Under the pieces are notes generated by a model, which was given only the letters and a program-made list of their open reading frames with translations, did no database searches and was not told the DNA's origin. Below are positions 1-24,988 of a stretch of 64,000 nt of DNA, in pieces. Position 1 is the first letter of the stretch, and the number at the start of each line of letters is the position of its first letter. The stretch is from Dysidea avara (Eukaryota > Porifera > Demospongiae > Dictyoceratida > Dysideidae), in assembly GCF_963678975.1 (NCBI RefSeq), contig NC_089281.1:6907277-6971276 (forward strand), written 5' to 3'. Both the position numbers and the translations under genes were made by a program.

Positions 1-14135
<14,135 letters not shown>

Positions 14136-14251
14136 TGGTGTCATCAGAAAACGGAAGATTACTCACAAACACGGGAAATTCAATTTCAGTAAACACCGCG
14201 AAATAAAGCAAAGCGGATACTTCCGGTAACGTTTAGTAATCGTATTCATTG

Positions 14252-15593
14252 TTATGATGCACTTGGTAGGACATTAAAGAAATGAAACACTTCGTCTTTG
14301 TCAAACACAGCTACTTCTGTGCTACAAATAGTACATTTTACTGGATGATAAGGTCCTGAATCATCTTCGTCCTCATCCTTTCTCCTCTTGCGCTGCTTTT
14401 TAGACCCTTTCTTTGGTGCCTTTGTCTTCAATACCTCATCACGATATACAGTACAGTTCAATACAAACATGGCCCTGTATTGGTTCTTGTATATCATGTG
14501 CCTGTGAACAACAACAATAATGAATGATAAACTTGTAAACATTATTTACCTTTGACAGTCAATGCACAGAGTTGACATACAGGCAGGGCAGCTGAGGATG
14601 GCATCTGATTTTGGTAGTTTGGTGGTAGATTCTGCCTTCTTCTTTGGGCTTGACTTATCACTGGTACTGTCACCACTGCCTTCTGAATTTTTATGCTTCT
14701 TATCAAGCTCCAGTTTCTGGGATGAGTGGACTAGATAGACAAGAAAATAATAATAAGCACAGAATCTTACAAAAATTCTACCAAAAGTATTTATGGAAAA
14801 TTTTTGATACCTACCGTAGCTACATCTCAAAAGCATCAAGATGAAATTTTTTTACAGGTAAAAAAGTAGCTATAATCCCTATTATGAATGATCTATTAAA
14901 TTACCAGTTGAACAAACAGGTAGCTAACCATTGTGATAAGCCATTCTTTGACGGTTAATCCATCGCTGATTTTCATTGTCCAAGTCTGGGTCATAAAGTA
15001 GCTCTTCATTTGTCAGCTTCTTACGCTTATTTTTCTTCTCTTTCTTCCTCTGCTCTTGATCTACAACTCCTTCCCCATCACTGGAACCAGAGCTGAAGTA
15101 TATATCATTGTAATATTCGTCTGGTGGAGCTTGACTAGTCCCAGGCTTATCACCAGCAGACAGTGGCTCCTGAGGAGACACATCTTCTTTTTTATTCACT
15201 GCAACTTTTTCTTCCACAGTTCCTGTTACACTAGCAGAGCTATTGGTAGTCTCACTGACAGTATTTGTGTCATCAAATCCCTGGATGTAAGCTTCCAAAG
15301 CACGTGCTAGTTCATTTTCCATACATGTATCAAAGTCATCATTATCTTCGTTGCCTGAAACTCCGGACAACTTTTCATGTAAATACTGCCACTTTCCCTC
15401 TTCGTCTGAACTAGATAAAAGGAAAAGGACGTACAGTAAACGTTTGCAGTGCGCTTTAAATAGACATGTCTAGCATTGCTAACCTATCAAAGTCCCAGTC
15501 TCCTTCCTCAAAGTCAGAGTATTCTATTTCGCTCTCGTCTTCGTCTATGTAGCCAGCATTTCTGTCGTCTAATGGTACACCACCTAATTCCAT
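14252..15593 (-). CDS. EAPP: E2F-associated phosphoprotein (EAPP)
   Basis: Four exons (15484-15593, 14929-15410, 14550-14730, 14252-14501) join in frame to about 340 codons. The start is the ATG at 15593 (MELGGVPLDD). Family landmarks are clear: DIYF followed by an acidic/Lys-rich stretch, EELLYDPDLD, the zinc-type pair CPACMSTLCIDCQ, QYRAMFVLNC, and the C-terminal CTICSTEVAVFDKDEVFHFF. The N-terminal third is acidic and Ser-rich, as in the human protein, and this copy is somewhat longer than the ~285-residue human one. EAPP is a nuclear phosphoprotein that interacts with E2F factors. The stop lies 116 bp from the CCDC88 start on the same strand, and the 5' end faces the SLC3A gene. Confidence 0.95.
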
Positions 15594-15806
15594 CTCTGCT
15601 AGGAAAATAATTACCTATTTAGATAAATCACTTTGTAATTCAATAAATAGATTTGGTCACATGTCCGTTGTTTGTGTGTTGCGAGACGAGTTGATGATAA
15701 GGTACACTATATAGCCTGCTTTAAAATGTACAGACTTTGAATTGTACGCAGTGTATTCGATAATTTTTATTGCTCGTGCTGTAGGGTGTACTGAACTACT
15801 TTATAA

Positions 15807-16120
15807 TGCACCTGACAATGTATTGCCCCACTGCCCCCCTCGGGCATATATGGGCCTATAGTGGGGATTTGACACAGCCGAATGTCAAATGCCCCATAGT
15901 AGGGCAAACCTATCGTGTCAAATCCCCACCGTTGGCCCCAGTTGCAACGCGGGATTAACTCGGGATTTGACATAGCGAAGGAAGTTACAACAAAAAATAT
16001 TTGGGCACTTACTGAACGATCGTCAAATGCCCCATAGTGGGGCAGCAGTTTCGTGTCAATTCCCCCTGTAAAGCCCCACTTACGCCCGAGGGGGGGTGGG
16101 GCAATACATTGATAGGTGCA
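15807..16120. mobile_element. GC-rich MITE between EAPP and SLC3A
   Basis: The ends are inverted repeats: TGCACCT, then AATGTATTGCCCCAC, then a CCCCTCGGGC block on the left, complementary to GCCCGAGGGG, GTGGGGCAATACATT and AGGTGCA on the right. The interior repeats GTCAAATGCCCCATAGT and GATTTGACA in both orientations. It occupies most of the divergent intergenic space upstream of the SLC3A start. Confidence 0.8.
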
Positions 16121-16278
16121 TAATACAGTGTACATCATTCAGCTAATAACCAAGGCTGGGAAATTAATTTATTTTTAACGACCTTTAGGTCTACAAATCG
16201 GTCCATTAATATTTGAAGATGTACAAGTACAGATCTGTGTTAATTGTTTGATACATTTATTTTCAGAACTTGGGAGAC

Positions 16279-18186
16279 ATGTCATACAAACCATTGAGCA
16301 ATGAGGATGATTACCCACTCGACAAAGATGAGGGTGCACGCACCACACCTTTAGAACATTTTGGCAGTGTTGATGAGGATGATGAGCTTTCAGACGACAC
16401 TGCAAAGAAAGTGTTTGTAGATGAGAAAGATGGTGGCAATGGAGATCATGAATTGTCCAAGTCTATTGGTAATGTTGGTCCTGGTTTTAGAATTGCTCGC
16501 TATATTTTGACTGCAATGATTTTCCTTACGGTTGCTGGTCTCATTACTGGTTCCATTGTGTTAATAATAACCTCGCCGTCTTGCTCTCCAAAACTGAACT
16601 GGTGGCAAACGTCAGTGATTTACCAAGTCTATCCACAATCTTTTCAGGACTCAGGCTCGGGCAACACATCTGGTTATGGTGACCTAAATGGCATCAGAAG
16701 TCGGCTGGATTACTTGAAGGATCTTGGTGTTGAAGCCATCTGGCTCAATCCCATTTACGCTTCTCCAATGGTAGACAATGGATATGACGTGAGTGACTAT
16801 CGTGCAATTAATCCTCGCTACGGCACAATGGGAGACTTTCATAACTTGTTATCAGCGGTGCACCAAAAGAACATGAGGTTGCTGTTGGATTTTGTACCTA
16901 ACCACACGTCGGACCAACACAAATGGTTTCAAATGTGTGTAGCTAATAACTCCCAGCATTTTTGTGACTACTATGTATGGAGAGACTCAGATAGTTTTGG
17001 GGGACCCCCAAATAACTGGTTGAGCATATTTGGCGGAAGTGCATGGACCTATGTTGAAGCTAAGGACCAGTACTACCTTCATCAGTTCTATCCAGAACAA
17101 CCAGATTTGAATTATCGAAATAAGAATGTCAAAGAGGAAATCAAGAATATATTGGAATACTGGCTGGACATGGGAATTGATGGCTTTAGAGTTGATGCAG
17201 TTCCATTTCTCCTTGAAGACAAAGAGTTCAGAAATGAATCCACTAATCCTGACTACAATGGTACTAATCCCTTTGATGAGCTCATTCACAATTACACACA
17301 GAATGTGTTGGGTGTTCATGCTATTGTTCAAGAATGGCGTGAAACGGTGGACTGTTATTCTGATTCAGATGATGAGAAGGTGTTCATAGGAGAAGTCTAC
17401 AGTTCTGTGGACACTGTAATGGAGTATTATGGCACGAAGAAAGATGAATTTGATTTTCCATTCAATTTTATTCTTATTGACACAGAGGCCTGGAATGCGA
17501 CTGCAGTAAGAGAAGCCATTAAAGAATGGTGGGGAGCGTTACCTAAAGACGCTTGGTCTAATTGGGTATTGGGTAATCACGATAATCCTCGTATTGGCAC
17601 CCGTGTTGGCCTCAACCTTGCACGAGCACTCAACATGCTCCTCTTAACCCTACCAGGGACTGCTACTTCATACTACGGAGATGAAATTGGTATGACTAAC
17701 TTGGAGGACTTACCTGTTGATGGCTATGATGAAAGAGATGCTGAGAGGACCCCGATGCAATGGAACGCAGAAGAAAATGCTGGTTTTTCTAACAGCACTC
17801 CCTGGGTGCCTGTGGTGGCTAACTACACTACGGTTAATGTGGAAGTACAGACCAACAACAATCAGTCAATGTTAGAACTATACCGTATGTTAGTACACCT
17901 AAGAAAGAATGAAGCCCTTAAATATGCTCGCTTCAATCTTCTCAATACATCTGAGAATGTCATAGGTTATAGACGAGACAAACCAGATGCTGATAATGTT
18001 GCAATTGTCTTGATAAATTTTGCCAACTTTGCCATCACTGAAGATATATCTGCCTTGGAACATGTTCCAAAAGAGAGGAAGTTTAGAATTGCTGTATCCA
18101 CCTGGCTGAATAGAACTGAGATAGTAGACAATGCTGCTGTTGAGTTGGGGCCATTTGAAGGAGTTGTTTTATTAGCAACGTTGTGA
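16279..18186 (+). CDS. SLC3A: SLC3A/rBAT-like type II membrane protein with GH13 domain
   Basis: A single open exon of 635 codons. I start at the ATG at 16279 (MSYKPLSNED); the codon just upstream is TTG, and a good acceptor (TTATTTTCAG) ends at 16266, so a 5' untranslated exon is likely. It has an acidic cytosolic tail (1-74), one membrane segment (about 75-97, YILTAMIFLTVAGLITGSIV), a Cys just outside it (102) where SLC3A heavy chains bond to their light chain, and then a GH13 (alpha-amylase) barrel. All three GH13 catalytic residues are present: Asp306 (GFRVDAV), Glu372 (FIGEVY) and Asp435 (GNHDNPR). Human rBAT lacks the last motif. It could be an amino-acid-transporter heavy chain, a membrane maltase, or both. 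Several N-glycosylation sequons lie in the ectodomain. Confidence 0.93.
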   Translation: MSYKPLSNEDDYPLDKDEGARTTPLEHFGSVDEDDELSDDTAKKVFVDEKDGGNGDHELSKSIGNVGPGFRIARYILTAMIFLTVAGLITGSIVLIITSPSCSPKLNWWQTSVIYQVYPQSFQDSGSGNTSGYGDLNGIRSRLDYLKDLGVEAIWLNPIYASPMVDNGYDVSDYRAINPRYGTMGDFHNLLSAVHQKNMRLLLDFVPNHTSDQHKWFQMCVANNSQHFCDYYVWRDSDSFGGPPNNWLSIFGGSAWTYVEAKDQYYLHQFYPEQPDLNYRNKNVKEEIKNILEYWLDMGIDGFRVDAVPFLLEDKEFRNESTNPDYNGTNPFDELIHNYTQNVLGVHAIVQEWRETVDCYSDSDDEKVFIGEVYSSVDTVMEYYGTKKDEFDFPFNFILIDTEAWNATAVREAIKEWWGALPKDAWSNWVLGNHDNPRIGTRVGLNLARALNMLLLTLPGTATSYYGDEIGMTNLEDLPVDGYDERDAERTPMQWNAEENAGFSNSTPWVPVVANYTTVNVEVQTNNNQSMLELYRMLVHLRKNEALKYARFNLLNTSENVIGYRRDKPDADNVAIVLINFANFAITEDISALEHVPKERKFRIAVSTWLNRTEIVDNAAVELGPFEGVVLLATL

Positions 18187-18483
18187 ACATGTTTAAATTA
18201 AATATACTTTTCATTGGTAAATGTTTATTGATAAATTCTATTTTGTGTACTTTTGTTGTTTTACTTGTAAACGTTCATTGTATGTACATGCATATCTAGT
18301 ATACAGGTTCCCTTTGATACATATTTTGTTTATAAATCCAACTATCACATTATATATATATATATATTATTATTTTGTAAACTTGTTTTTTTTTTTTCAA
18401 TGATATAACTTAAAATTTCTTGGATGATAAAAAATTGTAAAATGAACTGAAAATTGAATTCATTCAACCATCAACAATGTGGA

Positions 18484-21400
18484 CTAGTAAATGTCATCTC
18501 CATCATCATCGTAGTTTGCTGTAGAAAAATATATATACTGAAGACATAATATGAAGATCTATAAGCTGCTACTCTGTTACACATATATATCACCTTTGCC
18601 ATTACATGTGCATGTTTTCTTCCGTAAATATGGAATGGTATGTAGTTCTTTAGCTATTCTCAGTTATTTACATCACTGAATAATAGGCCCCACATTTCAC
18701 TCCTACATATGTACCACTTGCAGAAAATGCAATGGCAAATAAAGAATGTGATAAATCATCTCCCAATAGTACACAGTACAATGGTTTATAGGCTCAGGCT
18801 CTGTGTAGCTTGTGAAACATAACATGTACATCCTACGCGTTGTACCAAAATATGTACACAATCACATCTAATACACCATATATGTATATACACATACAAT
18901 ACATAGATATGGGATATTCACCGTCTTCTTCATAGTCACTGAGGTATAATGGGTCCCCTGGATAAGTCATGTCATCCTCATCCAAGTTTGCGTCCAGATC
19001 ACCATCTTCTCCATCTTCAGCATAATCGATTGGACCAGTCTCCTCAACTACCTGTACACAAAATAAGTGTTAGGTGCTTTCCCATTATAAATGCACACAC
19101 ACCTCAACAGTAGGTAACGTGGGTTCCTCTTCTGGCTCTGGTTCAGGTTGTAATGGAGTTTGTTTTACCAGTGATGAAGTAAAGCCACCCTAATGGTATA
19201 GTGTCCAAAGCATGCTACATACGTACCATACCATACATACATCGTATACAATTGTGTGATATTTACTATGTAATACATGACAGCATGCACAACATGCTCC
19301 TGTGTATAACATGGTAAAACACGCACTACACACAAGCATGCGCACATGCAACACACACACACACACACACACAAAGCCTACGGCAGTCATGCGAAACACA
19401 GCTCTTCCCACCCAGTGAACCAGTACTGAGATACCTGTGCACCACTCAACTCAGGCGCTTGAGCCTTGTGCAGGCAAATCCTCCTGGGGCAGGGCTAGTA
19501 ACCATATAACTAGACTGCAAGGACATTTGTCCTAGCAAACTGTTAGTTAGCCGGACATGAGCCTAAGATGGTAGGACATTGCAAGAAAAAGTTCTCCCGG
19601 GGAAATCTTTGTTAGATGCTTAGATAGGTAAATATAACTACATTTAAATGTATTGACTCGTGTTTTATTACTTCAAATGGGCGTACAAGCTGAAGTAGCA
19701 CATGAGCAGAGGACTGAGAGGAGTGAAGGCACTACTATATATAGAGCTCATACATACATCATAATTATTGTCCCTTTCCCTTCTAAATAATAGTTGCACA
19801 CACAAATGAAATAATGGTACAAACATACAGACTAACAGACTTCTGATATTTGCTTGCATACAACATACACCATATATGACAACCAAGGAACCAACTAGAA
19901 AAAACAAAGCAAAGATTAGATGATTACTGGAAGCAATCCGAATATAGGCATACAGCCTAGCAGCCCTGGCAATGTGATTTTGCCAGCCTGTCCAATAACA
20001 ATGACATCATGTAACTTCTCAGTCATCGGCTGTGGATCCAGCATTCCAAAGCTCTGCAGCTAAGTCGACACTGTCTTTTAAAAATATGCTTTGTAAACTT
20101 ATCTTTGTCAAAGTAGTTAGTTAACATTTTATCTTTGTCAAAGTAGATAGTTAAGTCTGTTTCGCATTTCAGTGATAGCTAGTTCAGTTGCTAATTGTGG
20201 CAATAAAATTGTTCGACTGCTCTATTAGAGTATTTCGATTGTTTTGTGGAATAATCCAGCAACAGAAGCATATTTTGGCGACATTTAGTCAGATAATGAG
20301 GTTCTATTGGTCATTTCCGTCCCTTTTTCTGTTCCTGTCCATACTAGCGAGAATTCCGCTGTGTATTGTTATATACTATAGTTAACTGCAATGGCTAGAT
20401 AACTCGCTAGGTATATATTAGTGCTACTACTGCAGCTAGGTTGGTTTATAACTTCTATATAAAGGAGTGTGAGGTAAGTTATCATGTGATCGGACAATCA
20501 TTGTCCGACTTAAATTTGTTTGCTAGGACAAATGCCTTGCTGTTCGGTAAATGTCCGTTGACCGACTGTTATAATCCTCTCTGCTAGTAACCCACAGGAC
20601 AGTCTAGGTCTCGTGGGCCATGGAACCCGAAATTCCACAACGACCCCAAGCAAGATCAGGATAATTGGGCATTTGCTTCCCCAGTAAACACCAGGTACCC
20701 ATTGATGTGGGCTGCTTCTCCAGATGACACCTGGATATCAAGTTTCTTGCTCAAGCAAACAAGAAATTGGCATAACTGGGCATCAAACCTGGAAACTCTC
20801 AATTACCAGGCCGATGCTCTAAGCCACTTGGCTATGCTACCTCACACACACACGCGCGTGCACGCATACGCACGCATGCATGCACACATTAGATAATACT
20901 TTCATACCTGTGGACCTTTCAATGATGGTAATCTTGAGGGAAATAGTAATGGTCACACAATCAAATGAAATGGAACAGTTTACCTTGATGATTTTGGACT
21001 GGGGTAGTTTCCAGGTGAAGATATTTTATTACTGTTACTACTACCACTGTTGCTATCAACTAAAGAAAATGTTCTCTTTCGTGATAGCGAAGGAGGTTGA
21101 GTAGCAGGTGGAGTAGCTGTGAATGAAGTGGAGCTTGACTGTTCTTTACTATCTTGAGCAGGATTATCATCCGACAATTCACGCAGAACGTCATAGTTAA
21201 TCTTGCTTGAAATCTTTCTCTCTACAAGCATCTGTTGGATGGCTTCACCTGCTGAGTTTGCTGTCATATGTGTATTATATGGCCTCCGCCTTTTATATCC
21301 TCTCTGTAGATAAGAGTATGTGTATTATTACTATGAACTCCTTATATGAAGCACACATACCTTCTTTTTCTCTCCTTGAGCAGCCTTTTCTGCTTGTAGT

Positions 21401-24400
21401 TTCTCTCTTCTTTCTGTTTACAAGAAAATAGTAATGGGGATGGTAAATTCTTGACATTACTATATAACAAGTAAGCTGTAAAGAAAGGGTGTAACCTTCA
21501 AAAGACAGGTAAAGGAGTTGTAAAATCAACATGGTTATATTTTGGCATAGATATTACATCCTTGCAGGCCGGGCTATGCAGTAGTGTAGCCAGAGCTGGA
21601 CCACCTACTAGAACGTCAAATATAGAATAAGTAGGGCTGAGTGATTGTGACATTTTGCTATTTTCATGATTGTAGGATGCAACATATCACGATTATGATA
21701 ACTTACATGTACATGCATCAATAACAACTTTGTATGAATTATTTATACCTAGTGAAATTGTGTACTTGTTCATACAATGAACTGTCTCAGAACTATATAG
21801 GCTTGTTTTCTGGATCGTGTTCTTCCACAACAGTATGTGCCACTATTTGGAATTTACTAATATACACATTTACATGTGATGTCACAACATCACAATTATT
21901 TATAATACACATCTCAACATCACAATGTTCAGAGACAATCACGATTAATCCAAAAACCGATACAATTTCCCAGCCCTAATAATAAGAATTACTTTAATAG
22001 AACAATCACCCTAATACACAGCATTCAAGCAAACAATAACATCTCTCACATTCAATTTTAGTCTATTCCTAAGGGATTGTATTTAGTAGAATATCAAGAT
22101 CAAGATAACCTAATAGGGCCGTCAAACAAATATACTGCTAAAATTACTCTCAGATTCAATCTTTGAGGACATAATTTTAATGTTAGTGTGTTTCACACTA
22201 ACATATGCAATAATAAAGACAGCTAGTGTTGTGTAGTGGCATCACCGAAAGTCTGGCTACATCACTGGGACTATGGCCAGCTTTGGGGATTGCATTTTCC
22301 CTCTCCTCTTCAACAGAAATAACATGAGTGAAAGGATGAAACAACTTTGTAACTCACTTTCATTTACTGAATGTTCTATTAGATCTAGAGTGACTGTATT
22401 ACTAGAGTATACTTTGCTTATTTACATAACCTCTGTAAAATTGTCTTATTTGGAGAAGGTAATCATGAAAGCAGGGGCTAGTATCCTCTTAAATGAATCA
22501 TGACTGTTCTATTAGAATATCTTGGGCTTCCAGAACAGTCCTAAAAATCACATTGCTGTTGTTTCTGCACTAACAAGCTGATGCATTGTAATGGGTTCTT
22601 GGGACAAATTACACATGTATGTCTTAATCTTAACATGTACCTTCTTGTTCTTTTAAATAGTCGCCATTTTCTTCAAACCAAATCTTTGATTTTAAATTGA
22701 CTTCTTCAGGATTGAGTAACATCTGTACACACAACAACAATAACAAAAGTCCCCAATATTCATTATGTCATACTTACTGATTCTATTTCATCATCATCAA
22801 TTTCGGCCAAGTTTGAATCACCATCTTCTTTGCCAATATTCTCATTTGCAATATCATCAGCATATTTTGCTAGCGATGCTAAATCAGTGCTGAGCCCCAA
22901 CGAGGGGAATATCTTTGCTTGGAACTGTTCTGTTGCCCGTGCCTTGGCTATGGTAGCCTCAACTGACTTCAAGCTGATTCCACCATTAGTCATAGTATCA
23001 CTACCATCTAATGATACAGGTAATCCTGCTGCTTCTTCAGAAGTTGATGGTTCTTCGTCCTATAAAAATATGTCTCAATAGTGGAATGCACGAAACAACA
23101 CTACCACTTTATAAAATAGTCTGTAACTAATACACTAATCTCAAGGCTATTTCAATAACAGGCTCTGCTTTCTGTGTTCACCCTCCAGTGCCTAACTGGT
23201 AAAGTTGATAATAAATAAAATATTTTAGCAACCAAAACTGCCGATCAAGTATTATGCATGTACTACACAGGTAAATTTTCTATAATGATAATAGTACTTA
23301 AATATTACCTGGTCTAACTCACTAGATGTTGCTAGTTTTGGTTTCTTCCTGGCCTCTGAATAACTTGGCGGATCATGTTCTTGTTCCAGATTGATCTGAA
23401 GGAATTCCTCAATTGTAAGACGACTAGACGGAGTGTCCTTAAAGTCACTGAGTCTGCAAACAGTATAAATAATAGGTCGAGCCAGAGCTATGGGCTACCT
23501 TTTTCTGACAGTGTTTTCATTAATCTTAACAACCTTAGCCACTTCTTTAACAGTACGACTGAAGTTATGCAGTCTGGCAGCAATCAATAAGGCTACATAA
23601 CAAATACACATTTGCCATGAGATGATAGCTTACTGATAGTTGTCAAGGGGACATACAAATTGTGCATCATTATAATGTAGTTGTAGTAGGAGTTTATAGT
23701 ATTATTTTTTAGTTCACTTATGATCACTTTAATACCCCAACTAGTGACAGAGAACTGTTGATAAGTGATGACTGGTATTGATATGGTCAAGCCATTGTTC
23801 TAAGAGGTGTTACTTGTAGCAGTGTCTTCGTTGAATGTACTTTAGTAGTGCAACACATAACAATCTCACCTGCTCCACAAAGACCAGTAGGTCGTCGGCC
23901 ATGATGTAACCAGTCTCGTTTCATTCTGGCAACAAGTCTGAGGGCAGTCTTTGATACCTCATGTTCCTTGTCACCCAACTCTAGTTTGTGTGCAAACCGA
24001 TGAATATACAAGCAGGGGTCAATGGCTGGTGGATTGATGTGCAGTGTGTTAGTGAGTCTCAGAAATGCTCTACCAAGAGCATAAACATTCATCTAAAACA
24101 AGAGCACAAAGAAGTACACATCAAATAAAACAACAGACAATTGTGTAAACACTGACCTGTAGTACGTCACTGAAGTCCAGCAACAGATATATTGAATCAG
24201 TCAAGGCATAAACACAGCTACAACACTTAATACAACAAAAGGATACGAGGTGTCCCCTCAGTACGGCAGACCAAATAAAGGCAGGCGGTATCAATTAAGC
24301 CAGCCCTGCGACCTCTGGTTAGATTTAAATTCAGTGCCAACTTAAAGTATGTGAATGCTGAGTCAATACAGTGTTGATTGAGCTTCATCAGGTTGCCCAA

Positions 24401-24777
24401 TGTATTAATACGTTTCCTGGCTAATTATGGGACTCCATTACACAGGTATAAATGACTGCTTTTCTTACCATGCATAAGAGTTACTTCACGAGAACCTTTT
24501 CCCATTCCATGATGAAATCCAGTACCACTCAAAGGATTATTCTGGCCTGGAATATGTAGTACAGTAGAAAACACATACTTCTTACACCGTATTTACCTTC
24601 TGCTGACACAAATTGTCCTATGACTGAGGTAGCTCCGCTGGTCTGTTCTTGAAAGCTCACCTCTGATACGATAATGTTGTCTTCGAGCACTGAACCGCAT
24701 TGTACACACACAGCATCTCCTCGGGAAGCGTCATATTCAATATCAACCCCTCCACAGTTGGCACAAATCGTAGACAT
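18484..24777 (-). CDS. BRF1: BRF1, B-related factor of TFIIIB
   Basis: Exons: 24597-24777, 24469-24546, 24247-24420, 24157-24188, 23870-24092, 23499-23592, 23309-23453, 22778-23059, 22641-22722, 21361-21413, 20984-21303, 19103-19189, 18922-19051, 18484-18518. It is a Pol III initiation factor acting with TBP and BDP1. It shows an N-terminal zinc ribbon (Cys5, Cys8, Cys24, Cys27), two cyclin-like repeats (landmarks [41 protein letters not shown]), then [16 protein letters not shown] and the BRF-homology segment ([28 protein letters not shown]), ending in an acidic tail. About 640 codons are accounted for; the human protein has 677. Two oddities: intron 3 (24189-24246) gives the expected [13 protein letters not shown] only if it ends in AT, and exon 11 to exon 12 is out of phase, so a small exon is probably missing from this model. 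Confidence 0.95.
19503..20582. mobile_element. 1.08-kb insertion with 9-bp target-site duplication
   Basis: GCTAGTAAC occurs at 19494-19502 and again at 20583-20591, exactly at the two points where the SINE-like repeat is broken. Inside the ends is inverted similarity: GCAAGGACATTTGTCCTAGC near the left, and its near-complement near 20515-20540. A 9-bp duplication suggests a Mutator-like element. It has no transposase. It carries a 26-bp direct repeat at 20099-20154 and one CTATTAGAG motif at 20215. Confidence 0.65.
20099..20154 (+). repeat. Direct repeat, 30-bp period
   Basis: TTATCTTTGTCAAAGTAG plus a TAGTTA tail occurs twice (20099-20124 and 20129-20154), differing at one base. Confidence 0.8.
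21633..21977. mobile_element. MITE with AGGGCTG ends
   Basis: It starts AGGGCTGAGTGATTGTGA and ends in CAGCCCT, with internal inverted runs such as ATCACGATTATG against AATCGTGATTG. The terminal heptamer is shared with the element at 45547-46139. No exact target-site duplication is visible. It is in the BRF1 intron between exons 9 and 10; the rest of that intron is AT-rich with two CTATTAGA motifs. Confidence 0.5.
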
Positions 24778-24988
24778 GCTCTCAAGTAGTTTCTTTATAC
24801 TACTGTGACACTTTACATTATGGTATTGGGTATTTCATTTTGTAGGATAGTAATTATAATTACAAGTTAAATACGTAATTCATTTAAAATTAAATACTGA
24901 GGGTGTGTGACTATCAATGTAACTGTGACATCATTTCATGTGTCAGCTGCCACATCCACCACCTGTTCACACTCCACCTGTACAAACT

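Larger units (their letters stand above)
19380..20870 (-). mobile_element. tRNA-derived SINE-like repeat, split by an insertion
   Basis: Read on the minus strand, the head at 20800-20850 resembles a tRNA: a box A-like TAGCCAAGTGGC and a box B-like GGTTTGATGCC. The body (20590-20800, then 19380-19493) matches a second copy at 31600-32027 nearly end to end, apart from the segment 19503-20582. Both copies abut CA/TG microsatellites at the tRNA-like end. It lies in a BRF1 intron. Confidence 0.65.

Noticed and set aside
16270-16278. An upstream TTG in frame with the SLC3A gene as start codon
   Set aside because: Eukaryotic initiation favours the ATG at 16279, and the TTG lies only four bases after a likely splice acceptor.
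20800-20860. A true tRNA gene
   Set aside because: Box A and box B resemble a tRNA, but no cloverleaf closes well and the sequence continues into a dispersed repeat.
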